64,000 nt of DNA. Source: Wurfbainia villosa. Its lineage: Eukaryota; Streptophyta; Magnoliopsida; Zingiberales; Zingiberaceae. Below, one piece after another: positions 32,640 through 44,959 of this stretch. Below the pieces are notes generated by a model, which was not told the origin of the DNA, made no database searches, and saw only the letters and a list, made by a program, of their open reading frames with translations. Both the position numbers and the translations under genes were made by a program. The stretch is from the NCBI GenBank assembly GCA_025175895.1, contig CM045997.1, positions 108,486,479 through 108,550,478 on the forward strand. Direction: 5' to 3'. How positions within the stretch are numbered: the stretch's first letter is position 1; each line of letters opens with the position of its first letter.

Positions 32640-35037
32640 TACTTGGGGAAAGGCTTGGTAAAGATGTCGGCTAGGTTGGACTTAGATTAAATGTAATTTA
32701 GCTCAATGTCCCCCTTAGCCACATGATCCCTAATAAAGTGATGTTTCACTTTAATGTGCTTGGTCCTAGAGTGATGCACCGAATTTTTGGTCAAATTTAT
32801 GGTGCTCACATTATCACAAAATACTTTTATGTTGGAGTAAGATAGCTCATAGTCCTCTAAAGTATATTTCAACCATAGTAGTTGAGCTACACAACCTCCC
32901 ATAGCCACATACTCGGCCTCGGTGGTGGATAGGGCAACACAAGGTTGCTTCCGACTACTCCAACTAACTAGGGAGGACCCAAGGAATTGACATCTACCAC
33001 TAGTACTCTTCCGATCCAATTTGCAACCGACATAATCGGAATCGGTGTACACAACCAAATCAAAAGACCTAGTCCTAGGGTACCATAGTCCTACATTTAG
33101 TGTGCCTTTAATATATCTTAAGATTCTCTTAACAACAACTAAATGAGATTCTTTGGCACATGATTGGTACCTAGCACACATACCAACTGCAAATAATATA
33201 TCGGGTCTACTAGCGGTTAAATACAAAAGGCTACCAATCTTACTCCTTTAAAGTGTAAGATCAATTTGTTTTCCTTCATGATCATTATCTATTTTTGTAT
33301 TAGTTGCCATAGGGGTTGACACTACTTTAGCATTTTCAAAACCAAATTTCTTAATCATTTCCTTAGTATATTTGGTTTGGTAAATATAAATTCCTTCACT
33401 TGTTTGTTGGACTTGTAGTCCTAGGAAGAAATTTAGTTCTCCAACTAGACTCATCTCAAACTCATTTTCCATATTCTTGATAAAGTTTTGAAGGAGATCA
33501 TCATTTGTTGACCCAAAGATAATGTCATCAACATATACTTGGGCTACAAAGATATACTTTGATGTTGACTTTATAAATAGAGTTTGATCTACATTACCCC
33601 TCCTAAAGTCCTTAGAGATTAAGAAAGGTGATAATCTTTCATACCAAGCCCGGGGAGCTTGTTTCAAACCATATAAGGCTTTTCTAAGCTTGTATACATG
33701 GTTTGGATAGTCTAAATTCTCAAACTTGGAAGGTTGTTCTACATATACCTCTTCCTTAATGAACCCATTTAGGAATGCCGATTTAACATCCATTTGATGG
33801 AGTTTGAAACCCATATAAAAGTCATACCCTAATAGGATCCTAATAGACTCTAATCTAGCAACTAGGCATATGTTTCATCATAGTCAAGTCCTTCAACATG
33901 ATTAAAGCCCCTTGCAACTAACCTTCCCTTATTCCTAGTAATATTTTCTTGGTCGTCTAGTTTGTTCCTAAAGACCCATCTTGTAGTAATCATGGTGTTG
34001 TCATTTGGTCTAGGAACTAACTCCCATACTTGACTCCTTTCAAATTGGGCTAATTCATCTTGCATAGCTAAGATCCAATCCAGATCAAGCAATGCATCAT
34101 TGATTGTTTTGGGCTCAATTTGAGAGATTAGGGCTATATGACTAGAGGGATCCCTATGAAATGACCTAGTCCTAACACCTTGAGATAATTCACCTATAAT
34201 TTGGTCTAGAAGGTGATTTTGATGAACTCTTATGGTTCTAGAAGGTGTATTAAATTGAGGTTGATCATGATTATCCTCAACCCTTCTTTCATCATCAGAA
34301 TCACCTCTTACTCCCCCTTTATTCAATTCTCCCCCTTGATCATTACCCCCTAAAGTTAGATCTTGAAATTGTTGGGTAATTTCTTGATTTTTGTTATTGA
34401 TATCATAATCAATAGGGGATTTCCTAGGGTATGTATTAGAGGTTTCATCAAATTGGACATTTGAAGATTCCTCAATCTTTTGAGTTCTTTTATTATAAAC
34501 TCTATATCCTACACTAGTGGATGAGTATCCAACTAGGATTCTCTCATCCGCTTTGGACTCAAATTTACCTAGGTTGTCTTTGGTATTTAAAATATAGACT
34601 TTACATCCAAAGACCTTAAAATAGTGAATTGTTGGAATTGTACCATTCCACAATTCAAATTGGGTTTTTCCTAAAAACCTATGAATTAATACCCTATTTT
34701 GGATATAGCAAGCGGTGTTAACCGCTTCCGCCCACAAGTAGCTAGGTAAAGAGTATGCATTAAGCATAGTCCTAGCCGCTTCTTGTAGGGCATGATTCTT
34801 CCTTTCCACAACCCCATTTTGTTGGGGTGTTCTAGGACAAGAAAATTCGTGCTTGTACCCTTATTCTAGGCAAAAGGTTGAGAAATTAGAATTCTCAAAT
34901 TCTCTACCATGATCACTACGGATCCGGTTGATTTTGAGTTTTCTTTCATTCTCTACTCTCTTGCTAAATCCTATGATTATTCCTAGGGTTTCATCCTTAT
35001 TTTTCATGAAAAATACCCAAGTAAATCTAGAGAAATC
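32640..35037 (-). pseudogene. SIRE-J pol, 3' part: integrase end, RT, RNase H
   Basis: Minus strand. Integrase: SCPRTPQQNGVVERKN, GCKVYILNTKDNLGKFESKA, ERILVGYSSTSVGYRVYNKR. RT: WELVPRPNDNTMITTRWVFR, MGFKLHQMDVKSAFLNGFIK, and intact catalytic QVYVDDIIFGSTND at about 33530. RNase H: VVYTDSDYVGCKLDRKSTSG, ALSTTEAEYVAMGG, KVFCDNVSTI, HSRTKHI. Damage: a TAA just upstream of the integrase core end at about 34860 (Gln to stop), a 1-bp loss at about 33862 (before the ...VARLESIR part), TAA at 33248, TAA at 32687. It would synthesise and integrate cDNA. SIRE-E splits the integrase core at 35037. Confidence 0.92.
35033..35037 (+). other. Target-site duplication of SIRE-E, left copy
   Basis: aaatc at 35033-35037 and again at 59343-59347, directly outside the SIRE-E LTRs. 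Removing SIRE-E rejoins SIRE-J integrase in the correct frame at the VDDF/SRFTWVF position. Confidence 0.93.
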
Positions 35038-35223
35038 TGTAGGGGATCGTTTGGAGTGCTAGAGGGGGGTGAATAGCTTGTTTTCGTTTCTACAAAAAGA
35101 TTAGCGAAAGCACAAACAAAAACAACAATAATAAAGGAAATAAATGCACAATGCTAACACAAATCCTTTACGTGGTTCGGAGATAACGCTCCTACTCCAC
35201 GGCGATCCTTGAGGTGGATCAAC
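35038..35223 (-). repeat. SIRE-E 3' LTR, distal piece
   Basis: TGTAGGGGATCG to ggtggatcaac. It matches the first 186 bp of the 5' LTR (58218-58404) with about five differences. The LTR resumes at 51436 after Gypsy-F. Confidence 0.95.
35219..35223 (+). other. Target-site duplication of Gypsy-F, left copy
   Basis: tcaac, repeated at 51431-51435. The uninterrupted SIRE-E LTR (58400-58415) has tcaac once, followed by cctaagc, confirming the duplication. Confidence 0.95.
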
Positions 35224-35240
35224 TATCAGAGCCCTAGGTT
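35224..35240 (+). other. Gypsy-F primer-binding site lacking its first three bases
   Basis: tatcagagccctagg. A full site would read tggtatcagagc. The missing tgg and the missing LTR coincide exactly with the edge of the target-site duplication. Confidence 0.75.
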
Positions 35241-38200
35241 GCGAAGTCCACTTTCGGATTTTATTTCGTTCGAACATCGAGTTTTGCTTTACTCGGTTTT
35301 GGTTTTGTGAGTTCTGGGATCTAGCTGTTGTGGACATCTCCGAGCTACAAGATTTAAGGTATGTTAACTGTTATTACATATCCTTTCTGTTGGCTATGCA
35401 TTTAGTTGCTTATAACATGGATGACTTGTAGTGTGTTAGTCACTATCCGTAACCATGATTTGAGATTATCACGGGAATGACTTATTGAGTCATGTACCTG
35501 CTATCGAAGAGGTAATTACCTTTGAGAGTCGACTGATACCGAGTCGGATAGCAGGGGTTAGTAGTCACATCTCTTAGGGAGATCAAGGATTACAGTCTTA
35601 AGATTTTCACTAATTATGTTAGTCAGATCTTTACCTATGGGGTAATGGACTAAGCGAGTATACTATTGTTGGTACAGATAGTAGAAAATTAGTGGATGAT
35701 ATTCATGGGGATTTAGATCCCCGGGCTAGTCATTCTAGGTTGTATAACATTGGGAGTACTTTTGGAGTACTTGACTCGGGTTATACGAAGATAGTAGTGT
35801 TAGTTGCATACCATTGTCCGGATCTAGCCGGTACTTGGTGGAAGATATAGGAAATAACCTACGGGAAATAATGTATCACTTGATCACAGTTCAGTGATGA
35901 TTGGAGAGAGTATTTCCTCATGTCATCTTCTTTGACTCATTGTTAGGGAATTCTTGAGCTTTAGGTTGGTAATGAAGGTACCATGCATAGTCGTTAGACT
36001 TGTGAGGGTTACGACCACCTAATAGCTCGAGAATGTGATTGGGTTGATTTTGGTCACCTACGGTTTATTGGCTGACATCTTGATCAGGATGTTTGGATCT
36101 CCTATTGGATCCTATCGGAAGTCCTTAGACCGAGTCATGTGTATAGAAATGACTCCGTAGCAAGTGTTTTAAGAGTTGGAGATTTGATAAGCATATATTG
36201 CAAGTCAAATTATTGGAATCAGAAGTCTCCAAATGTTGGATAAAATGAGCAAGTTTGGAGTCATGAGCTACTATGGGAGAGTTTTTCGATCATAGAAGAC
36301 CGATTGCTCGTCAGATCGTCAGCATCTTCTCATGTTTATCAATGGAATCAGAGGAAAGACTCCGAAGGGAGTGTGTGCATGTAGTGTGGGTCATGACGAC
36401 ACACAGAGTCAGATTATCTGATGGATTATGTTATCTGCTTCTACTATACGCAGCCAGTACCTATGAGGAGTATGTACTTTGAAGGCTCAATTTAAGACTA
36501 TGGATGATACTTTCGAGAGGATGATCCACAACCTCGAAAGTCGAGATTATCACAGAAGAATGGATTATCATCAACAGCGATTTATTACCTCAGATTTAGT
36601 TGGAGCTTTTTGATACTTTCAGCCGAGAGAAGCGAGTTACTCAGCATTATCAGTAGAGGACATCTCAGAAGACTCAGACATTCAGACAAAAACTGTTACC
36701 TCTCCAGACGACAGCAACTGTTACCTCCCCAGGCGTGCTTATGCTTTGTATAGAGGAGAGCTTAGACGACGATGGTCGTACCTATTCTGCATTCTTCAGT
36801 GGCAGCTATATCATTTGCAAAGTTGGAACATGCTACGATGTTGATAGTTCTTCAGTATTGTACAGCCGGATGTGTACCCTTTGCCAGTACAATAGTGTTT
36901 ACCATCTCCATTGCAGACATTTTGAGTATTGCATCTCAGTTCAGCAGGTGATTTCAGTTCCTCCATGGCAGACTTTTGCAGCTACTTTAGCTCAGCCGTC
37001 AAGAACAGATGTTGGACAAGTTTACATGATTACTCGAGAAGAAGTATAGAAGACCGAAGGATCGGTCCTTCGGGGTATTACTTTAGGTTATTTTATTTGC
37101 GGATATATCGAGGGATACTGGTAGTTTACAGGTATCTTTGTCTAGAACATTCTTGGATAGGGTTCGAAGGGTTCCTATCGACTTGTGGGTTGGTGATTGT
37201 TCTCTACCGTCAGGTGAGATGTTGATCAACAATCAAGAAGTCAAGGGATACCCTTATCCTTTGCTAGACATACCTCTACTATAGACATATCCTTACGGAT
37301 AGTTGGATTATTGGAGCGTTGGTATACTAGGACTCTCGGATGTACGTATAATCTGAGAGTATTCGGATGTAGTTACGGATGAACTCTCGGGCTGGTCACT
37401 ACATGGGCAAGTGGAATATGCGATTGAGGTGATTTCGGGAATAGTCCTGATATTGGGGACCTCATACCGGAAGATGATTTTATGGGTATCAGTGTTGCTA
37501 AACACTATGGGAGATTTATTGGTCTTAGGATTTCTCTTGAGAGGATCCAGAACTCTTTGTTAAAAGAGAGACAGACCTTTGAGGTTATGCATCGATTATC
37601 GATGATTGGAATGCAGTTGTTGAGAATGAATATCCTTCGTCATGGATAGATGATCTATTTAGATCAGTTTAAAAGACACCTGTGTATACTCTAGGGTTGA
37701 TTTACGATTGGCGGGTTGATATTGTAGTGACTGAGTGTCATACGATTATCATTGTCAGTGTGATGATTGAGCTATCTGTAGCTTAGAGTAAAAAGGATGC
37801 AAATGTGTAAAAGACATTTCATACTTGGTATGAATTTTAGGAGATGTTGATAATGTCGTTAGACTTATTAACGATTTAGTCGTTCATGGATTTGAGGAAT
37901 CAAGTACTTGAGAGTATTTGAGATCGATTATCATCATGTCTGTGGAGGATATATTTATGGATATATCCACAATCTTAAGGGAAGATGTGGTATCCCTAGA
38001 TTGATTTGGTATCTACCATAGGTGTGGGTAGGATGTTACTAGCAATACTATACCGCCGATTGGTTGGACCAAGAAGGTGATGGAAATCACCTGGTCGGAA
38101 GTTTGTGAAGCTAGGATTCAGGGCCTAGGCGGTAGCTGACTTTTGCGTCAGTGTTAGTTAATCCGTCCGATATGGATGGAAGGGTATTGTACGTAGATGC

Positions 38201-38286
38201 ATCATTTTAGGGATTGGAGCGATTCTGATGCAGTTGTATGAGACGTGTCTTAAGCCTACGTCAGTTGAGGAACTGCGAGATAAGCT
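35241..38286 (+). pseudogene. Gypsy-F gag-RT-RNase H remnant
   Basis: A leader to about 36200, then fragments in shifting frames. Gag pieces lie around 36480-36680 (a stretch like MIHNLESRDYHRRMDYHQQR can be pieced together across breaks). A knuckle-like part is at about 36860-36920. An LAQPSRTDVGQVYMITREEV segment at 36985-37048 resembles the gag-protease linker. RT core words around CIDYR are at about 37590, and an RNase H start (YVDAS-like) at about 38195. Nothing is readable for more than about 100 codons. Copia-G cuts RNase H at 38286, and the frame resumes at 46907 with HDVELS, matching HDLELA of Gypsy-A. Confidence 0.75.
38282..38286 (+). other. Target-site duplication of Copia-G, left copy
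   Basis: aagct here and at 46902-46906, directly outside the two LTRs. Confidence 0.95.
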
Positions 38287-40228
38287 TGAAGGGTTTTGCT
38301 TATCGAGTCCGTGAGGGGAAACTTCGCTTCCCACTTCACCTCGGTAGCTTGTCCATGGCAATCCCTTCGATGTCCCCGGATTAAAAAATTTAATCCTAGA
38401 CAAAAGGGATTGCCAAAGCAACCAAGTCATCGTCGTGCTATTCGTTTAGAGAGATCACTTGAACAAACAAGTTGTTCAAGCGACCAACCTCTATTCTACG
38501 AGTAGCCACGGAATAGACGATGTCCGGATCGCCGGTTTTTGTGTTTATACTCGGGATCCAAGTGTTATTTATCCATTTATAGAAATATAACATGCTTATA
38601 TTTGTTAAACAAAAACAAGCAATGAATAAAAGAGAAAGAAGAATAGGTATACCTCTTGGTCTTCTAATGTATGACCTTCCTCCTTTTGGACGTCGTGTGG
38701 GCGACGATCCACCAAAAGTCGAACCTCCTAGATCGCAATACTTCCTTCCTTGCTTTTCCCAAGCAAGAGGAAGAAGAGAAACAATGTTTTTCTCCTTCAA
38801 AAACTCAACCAACAAGGAACTATAGAAGTTCTTGCCGCTGGCCAACTAGAAGGAGAAGAAGATGATGGAAAACTACCAAGACACCAAGGGGAACCCTATA
38901 TCTTGTTTCCACCACCTAAGGAGAAGAGAGGGGAGTGTTTTGGGGGCCGGCCAAGGGCTGGGAAAGGCTGGAAAAGCTGCTGGACGTTGGCCACAAGACA
39001 AGGAAGAAGAAAGGAAAACTTGCCTTATTTGGTGCCGCCCTAGTCTCCAAACCCTAACCCTAATTCCAATCCTATCTCAACTAGGATTGCCCTATTCTTG
39101 CCGCCCAAGCCTTGCTCCCTCTCAATGTCAATTATCATTCACGCCAACTCCCCATGCCCTCCTTTTATAGAGTTAGGGATAAGTCATGAATTAATCTCCT
39201 CCATTGGTTCTAGGGATTTAATCTCAACTGTCGGATCTAGAGATTTAATCTCAACCGTCGGATCTTAGAGATTTAATCTCTACCAATGGATCTTAGAGTT
39301 TTGTTTCTATCCTTTGGATCTAAGCATCATGAGGTGTTAATAGGCTACATTAGGGACCATGAGGAGGAGTTGGGTCTTGGTCACCCATGGATCAAGCCCA
39401 CATAAAGTCCGATCCACTAATGATGATCCAATCCACTAAAGGTTCATCATTGATCTACCTCACCAACCCCCATATGATAATATGGGCTCCATATATTATT
39501 TGTCCATTTTCTCCCCGTGTTTAAGATCTCGAATGTCCGTCGATTAATTAATTTACTGACCATAAATTAATCAACATCTAACTCCTTGAGTAATACCACT
39601 CAACCTTTTCATCATGCCAGACCAAGTCCACCTGCAGGGTTTACATGATGAACCTTATGAGCTCCTCAAGGGGACATCATCATCCTAATATATAGGACAC
39701 GGTTTCCTCCTATAATCAACGGCACACCATATAAATAATATCATCTCCCAACTTACCAAGTCTATCGATTTAATCTATAAATCTCGCCCATTGGTAAATC
39801 AAAGAGATGAGTACTAAGTATATGTGCCCGTTATTATATCGGGATTAAGAGCATGTACTAAATAATATCCGAGGTCTGATTCGATTATGTAGTCAGCAAT
39901 AAATCGAATCACCTCTAAGTCGGTCCTGCTCAATACACACAAAGTGCACTAGTGTGATTCTATGGTCAAGAAAAACCAATACCAAATCACACTACAACCA
40001 TTCCGATGGTTTGTCCAAAACCATCTCGGTTGTGAGCCTTTACTTATACTTTTCAAGGGGTCGATAACATGATCTCCTGTGTGACACCACACACCATGTT
40101 ATCTACAATGTAAAGTATTAGACAATATTGCATAACCATAAAAATATTCAAACAATGATCATGTGATTCTTATTTCAAAATAAAATGTCCATACAAAAAG
40201 AGCTAGGCTTTCAGTATACATTCCAACA
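38287..40228 (-). repeat. Copia-G 3' LTR
   Basis: TGAAGGGTTTTG to cattccaaca. A minus-strand TATA (ctataaaagg) lies at 39161-39170. Open frames at 38438-38845 and 38592-39170 recur at the same place in the other LTR (45111-45843) and are LTR sequence without recognisable domains. Confidence 0.96.
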
Positions 40229-40240
40229 ATCTCCCACTTA
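40229..40240 (-). other. Copia-G polypurine tract
   Basis: atctcccactta directly after the 3' LTR edge; on the minus strand a taagtgggagat purine run. Confidence 0.85.
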
Positions 40241-40381
40241 TACTAAAAGACTATGCTATCATCATACTGCCATACATCTAATCCCCATGTCCTCCACATG
40301 CCTATCAAACGCTTTCGCTGGAAGGGCCTTAGTGAATGGATCCGCCAGGTTATCCTCTAATGCAATCTTGGCGACAACTAC

Positions 40382-40830
40382 TTATCCTCGCTTTACGATC
40401 TCTCGTATCAGGTGGTACTTGCGCTCTATGTGTTTACTTGCCTTATGGGCTCGTGGTTCCTTCGAGTTTGCAACTGCACCACTGTTATCACAATAAATTG
40501 TGATAGTTCTGGGAAAACCAGAAATCACATCCAAGTCCATCAAGAAGTTCCTGAGCCATACAGCTTCTTTGGCCTCCTCAGAGGCTGCCACATACTCAGC
40601 TTCCATGGTGGAGTTCGCCACGCACTTCTGCTTGACACTCCTCCATACAATGGCTCCACCTCCCAAAGTAAACACAAAACCTGAGGTAGACTTACTGTTA
40701 TCCCTATCAGATTGGAAGTCGGAATCCGTGTAACCTACAGGGAGTAATTGGTCTGCTCGATAAACCAGTATATAATCGTGTCTATGTATGAAGCTTGGGA
40801 TAAGCACAACATCCTTTTCTTGCAATCCCT
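40382..40830 (-). pseudogene. Copia-G RNase H
   Basis: Minus strand, open for about 145 codons: YTDSDFQSDRDNSKSTSG, NSTMEAEYVAASEEAKEAVW, TIYCDNSGAVANSKEPRAHK, SKHIERKYHLIREIV. All domain landmarks are present. At about 40760-40830 it is fused to the RT with about 100 codons missing (SYIDTI runs directly into YILVYRADQLLPVGYTDSD), and the frame changes at the join. Confidence 0.92.
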
Positions 40831-41468
40831 TATAACCTTGATCCCAAGGATGTGTCCTACTTCTCCCAATTCCTTCATATCAAACTGTTTGGACAACCAT
40901 ACCCTTATGTCCGATAACACCTTGATATTGTTGCCAATCAACAAAATGTCATCTACGTATAGTACAAGAAATACCACTACGTTTCCCTCACATCTCTTGT
41001 ATAAATAAACTCATCCGGACTTTGAATAAATCCATAAGACTATATCACCTCATCAAACCGAATGTTCCAAGACCTCGAAGCTTGTTTCAATCCATAAATG
41101 GACCGATTAAGCTTACATACAAGATGCTCTTTGCCCTTAGCAATGAATCCCTCTGGTTGCTTCATGTAGATGGTTTCCTCAAGACTTCCATTAAGGAAAG
41201 CTGTCTTGACATCCATCTGCCACACCTCATAATCCATATGAGCTGCTATGCATAAGAGAATCCGGATAGACTTAAGCATGGCTACCGGTGAAAAGGTCTC
41301 CTCATAATCGATACCCTCTTTCTGAGTATACCCCTTCGCAACAAGCCTCGCTTTGAAGGTCTCAACCTTCCCATCTATTCCTCTCTTTCTCTTGTAGATC
41401 CACTTGCATCCAATGGTTTTTACACCATCAGGTGGTTCTACTAACTCCCAGACCTGATTTGAATCCAT
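40735..41468 (-). pseudogene. Copia-G reverse transcriptase (frameshift, C-terminal deletion)
   Basis: QVWELVEPPDGVKTIGCKWI and KARLVAKGYTQKEGIDYEET start the domain; WQMDVKTAFLNGSLEETIYM and CKLNRSIYGLKQASRSW follow. A TAG at 41040 (Lys to stop) and a 1-bp frame change at about 41005 precede the catalytic LVLYVDDILLIGNNIKVLSD (about 40960) and MKELGEVGHILGIKVIRD. YVDD is intact. Confidence 0.92.
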
Positions 41469-42962
41469 AGATTAAATCTCAGCATTCATTGCACTTTGCC
41501 AAGATAGCACATCTTTATCTTGGATTGCCTCGTCATATGTCCAGAGATCAGGTTCATGTTCGCCAGGGACCAAATCGAAAGATTCTCCCAAGAACATGAA
41601 TCTATCATGCTGTCTCACAACCCTCCCACTACGATGAGGTATCACCTGTGTATCCTCTGTGACACGTGGTGCAGTGACATGTGGTATATCCTCTTGTACC
41701 GGTGGTACTAAAGAAGAGACTTCCCCTTTTAACTCCTCCAGAACAATTTTACTCGTGGGCTTGTGGTTCATCACATAGTCCTCCTCTAGAAATTTGGCAT
41801 TCATACTCACGATCACCTTCTGATCTCTAGGACTATAGAACAAACCACCCTTCGTTCCCTTAGGGTAGCCAACAAACATGCACACTTCTGTATGAGGTTC
41901 CAACTTACCAGCATCTGCCTTCAGCACATGTGCTGGACTCCCCCATATCCGAATATGTCTCAGACTAGGCTTTCGCCCAGTCCACAATTCTACGGGGGTA
42001 GAAGGCACTGATTTAGATGGAACCAAGTTCAGAATATACACTGCCGTAACCAGCGCATACCCTCAGAACGAATCTGGCAACTCAGAATAACTCATCATCG
42101 ATCTAACCATCTCCATAAGAGTCCTATTCCTTCGCTCTGCTACACCATTCTGCTGGGGTGTGCCAGGTGTAGACAATTGGGATTGAATCCCAGCCTCTGA
42201 TAAGTAATTCCTAAACTCTCCCAAGAGGTAATCACCACCACGATCAGATCGTAGGGTCTTGATGCTTTTACCTTGACGGTTCTCCACATCAGCCTTGAAT
42301 TCTTTGAACCTGTCAAAGCATTCAGACTTGCGGCGCATCAAGTAAATGCATCCATATCTTGAATAATCGTCTATAAAAGAGACGAAATATTCAAAATCAC
42401 CTCTAGCCTGGATAGACATAGGACCACACAAATCAGAATGAACCAATTCTAACACATCTTTGGCTCTATACCCCTTGGCCTTGAAAGGCCTCTTAGTCAT
42501 CTTACCCTCCAAGCAAGATTCACAGGTTGGGAGATCCTCCACCACTAATGAGCCTAAAGGTCCATCAGCTATCAACCTTTGAATTCTGCTTAGGTTAATG
42601 TGACCAAGCCTAAGATGCCAAAGATATGTTTGGTTCATCTTCGAAGGTTCTTTTCTCTTATTGGAATTAGAAGATGAGTTATTAACTTCAATTTGCATCG
42701 TGGGAGGTTTTGGTTCAAGCGTGTACAAATTTTCTATCAATGCACCCGAACAGATAATGTCCCTATTCCTTCTTATAACAACTCTGTCATTAAAAGAAAT
42801 AGAATATCCATCCATAAACAATTTAGAAATTGAAATTAAATTCTTTCTAAACAAGGGTACATAAAGGCAATTCTTAAGAACCAAAAGTTTATTTTTCTCA
42901 AAAGATAAATGAACGTCTCCCACTGCAACAGCCGCCACCTTTGTGGCATCGCCCAAGTACAC
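41469..42962 (-). pseudogene. Copia-G protease end, GAG-pre-integrase and integrase
   Basis: In frame with gag upstream. Landmarks: LKNCLYVPLFRKNLISISKL, HLRLGHINLSRIQRL with TCESCLEGKMTKRPF (HHCC zinc region), LELVHSDLCGPM (first Asp), KTLRSDRGGDYL (second Asp), STPGTPQQNGVAERRNRTLM (Glu), then FVGYPKGTKGGLFYSP of the C-terminal part. Two stops: TGA at 42063 (Trp to stop) and TAA at 41472. The enzyme would insert cDNA. Confidence 0.93.
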
Positions 42963-43898
42963 TGTAATCTCCCCCTCAGCCAGTCGTCTAGTTTCCTAGA
43001 ACCCCTGTAAAGTACTGCAGACATGATCAGTGGCTCCCGTATCTACACACCAGGTGCCGGTAGATAACACCGCTAAACATGTTTCAACGACTAGACCAAA
43101 AGATGTACCTTTGTTCTTGCGGTTGGGGCAGTCCTTCTTCCAGTGTCCAGTCTGCTTACAAGTGAAGCACTTGCCTTTCGGCTTCTTCACTCCTCCCTGA
43201 GTACCTCCCACCGCCTTCGCCCCGGTTTGTTTCTTCTTCTTCTTGCCTTTCGGCTTAGAAGTAGAAACCTTCTGGGTCACCACGGCATGCGCCTGAGCAC
43301 TCTGACGAAATAGTCCCTCTGCCCCCTGGAGTTCTGTCAGAAGTTCCGCCAGCGAATACAACCTCTTGTTCATGTTGTAGTTGAGGCGAAACTGCTCAAA
43401 ACTCCTAGGTAGAGACTGGAGTATGATATCGACCTGGGTTTCCCCATCAATCTCAGCTCCTAGGACCTCCAGCTCATTCAAATGAGCCATCATCTTGAGA
43501 ACATGATCCCTTACGGGTGTTCCCTCGACCATGGTGGTCATCATCAAGTTTCTCATGGCCTCTTGCCTCGCAGCCCGATTCTGGTGTCCGAAAAGCTCCT
43601 TGAGATTGAGCATCATATCATAGGCAGTGGGCATGGCTTGATGCTGATGTTGGAGTACATTTGACATAGATGCCAAAATGTAACACCGTGTCATCTCATC
43701 GGCCTTGATCCACTTCCTATAGCTCTCTCTCTCCTTTTCCCCAGAATCATCTGCAGGCTTGGGAGGGCACTCTTCGAGGAGTACATATTTTTATTCCTCA
43801 GCAGTCAAGATAATATCCAGATTTCTCTTCTAATCTACATAGTTGGGTCCAGTAAGTTTGTTCTCTTTCAGTATCACAGCAAGTGGGTTGAAAGTCAT
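42963..43898 (-). pseudogene. Copia-G gag and protease active site
   Basis: ATG at 43898 (MTFNPLAVILKENKLTG). Two early stops (about 43834 TAG, likely Trp; about 43800 TAA, likely Tyr), then open from 43694: YDMMLNLKELFGHQNRAARQ, MRNLMMTTMVEGTPVRDHVL, DIILQSLPRSFEQFRLNYNM, a lysine run KPKGKKKKKQTGAK, CCHC knuckle CFTCKQTGHWKKDCP (about 43165-43120), protease TWCVDTGATDHVCSTLQGF (about 43050), TAG at 42996. Gag and pol share one frame, as is usual for copia. Confidence 0.93.
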
Positions 43899-44945
43899 TT
43901 TGAAAGAAAACCTAAGAATCACATAAATCAAAACATTAGATTTCAAAAAATTATTGATTCCTCAAACAATAAAATTTTAAAATCAACCAACACCTCTTAA
44001 ACACCGAGAATATCGCATGTCACGCAGTGTGGACGTATACGAATTCTACATTTGTAAGAGGAGGTTTTACCCATTAATTTTATTATCTTGTCAACCTTAC
44101 TTTTTGACAAATAAAATTAATAGTTGGTTCCTCTTTGGCCCTATAAATAAAAGCAGTGACTCCGATGGGGAGGATACTTTTAATTTGCATCTAAGTGTGC
44201 ACCATTACACGATACTAAGAGAATTATTTCAGATTATGTGCCTTACCGCTGTGGAAGTACACACGCTCCTAGATAATTTCCTATAACCATTATTTGACCA
44301 TGTGATCCGCAAATAAACTCATCCACAGGGAGGAAAGCACTCAGAGTCGACACGCAAGTTTGTTGCATCACACGTCAAATTGTAATGAAGGCCGTGGGAA
44401 TTAATTAAAATATCCCTCTCCCACTTAGTAAATTGAAAATGAGGAATTTTCCTAGCCTACGACATGCATATCAAACAAAAAGCAATAAATATGAAAAATA
44501 AATTATTTTCCAACTATTATGGCTTTTGTCTTCAATATGGCTCCTGTCAGATCGCTTATCTCCGCTCCTCCTACGCCATGTACAAGCCCTCCGGAGATCC
44601 GAGCCGAGACTAAAACCTATTTTAATTTACATCCATCGATCCTATACTCCACGAGGGAGTGTACATGAAATCTAGATCGAAAGTAAAATAAAATAAAGAG
44701 CGGATAAACAATGCCATATTTAATTTACAAAAACTAAATACTAGCCTCGTCAACCCCGAGGATTCAACAAAATAAATATTTACACACATACAATCACACA
44801 CACACACATGGCCATAATAGTCGGATCTTATGCCTGCAACCAAAGAGTTAAACTACGCATATCCTACTATTATCCGGCACATATAATATATGAAAAGGTG
44901 CATAAAAATTAACCGAATCCTAAACACACAAAACCGAAAACCTTG
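43899..44945. other. Copia-G untranslated leader
   Basis: 1.05 kb between the primer site and gag. It has a short CA microsatellite at about 44793-44806 and no recognised gene on either strand. Confidence 0.75.
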
Positions 44946-44957
44946 GCTCTGATACCA
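44946..44957 (-). other. Copia-G primer-binding site
   Basis: Plus strand gctctgatacca, a perfect 12-base complement (minus TGGTATCAGAGC) of the initiator-Met tRNA 3' end, two bases from the 5' LTR. Confidence 0.95.
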
Positions 44958-44959
44958 GT

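Noticed and set aside
36735..37225. A functional gene in the 36-37 kb region
   Set aside because: The open frames lie on decayed gypsy gag and protease linker sequence and run out of frame with each other.
38438..39170. Open frames repeated at 45111-45843 as a duplicated gene
   Set aside because: They are the two copies of the Copia-G LTR.
44946..44957. Part of a tRNA gene
   Set aside because: It is a 12-base primer-binding site next to an LTR with no tRNA body around it. The same holds at 58204, 27297 and 60619.
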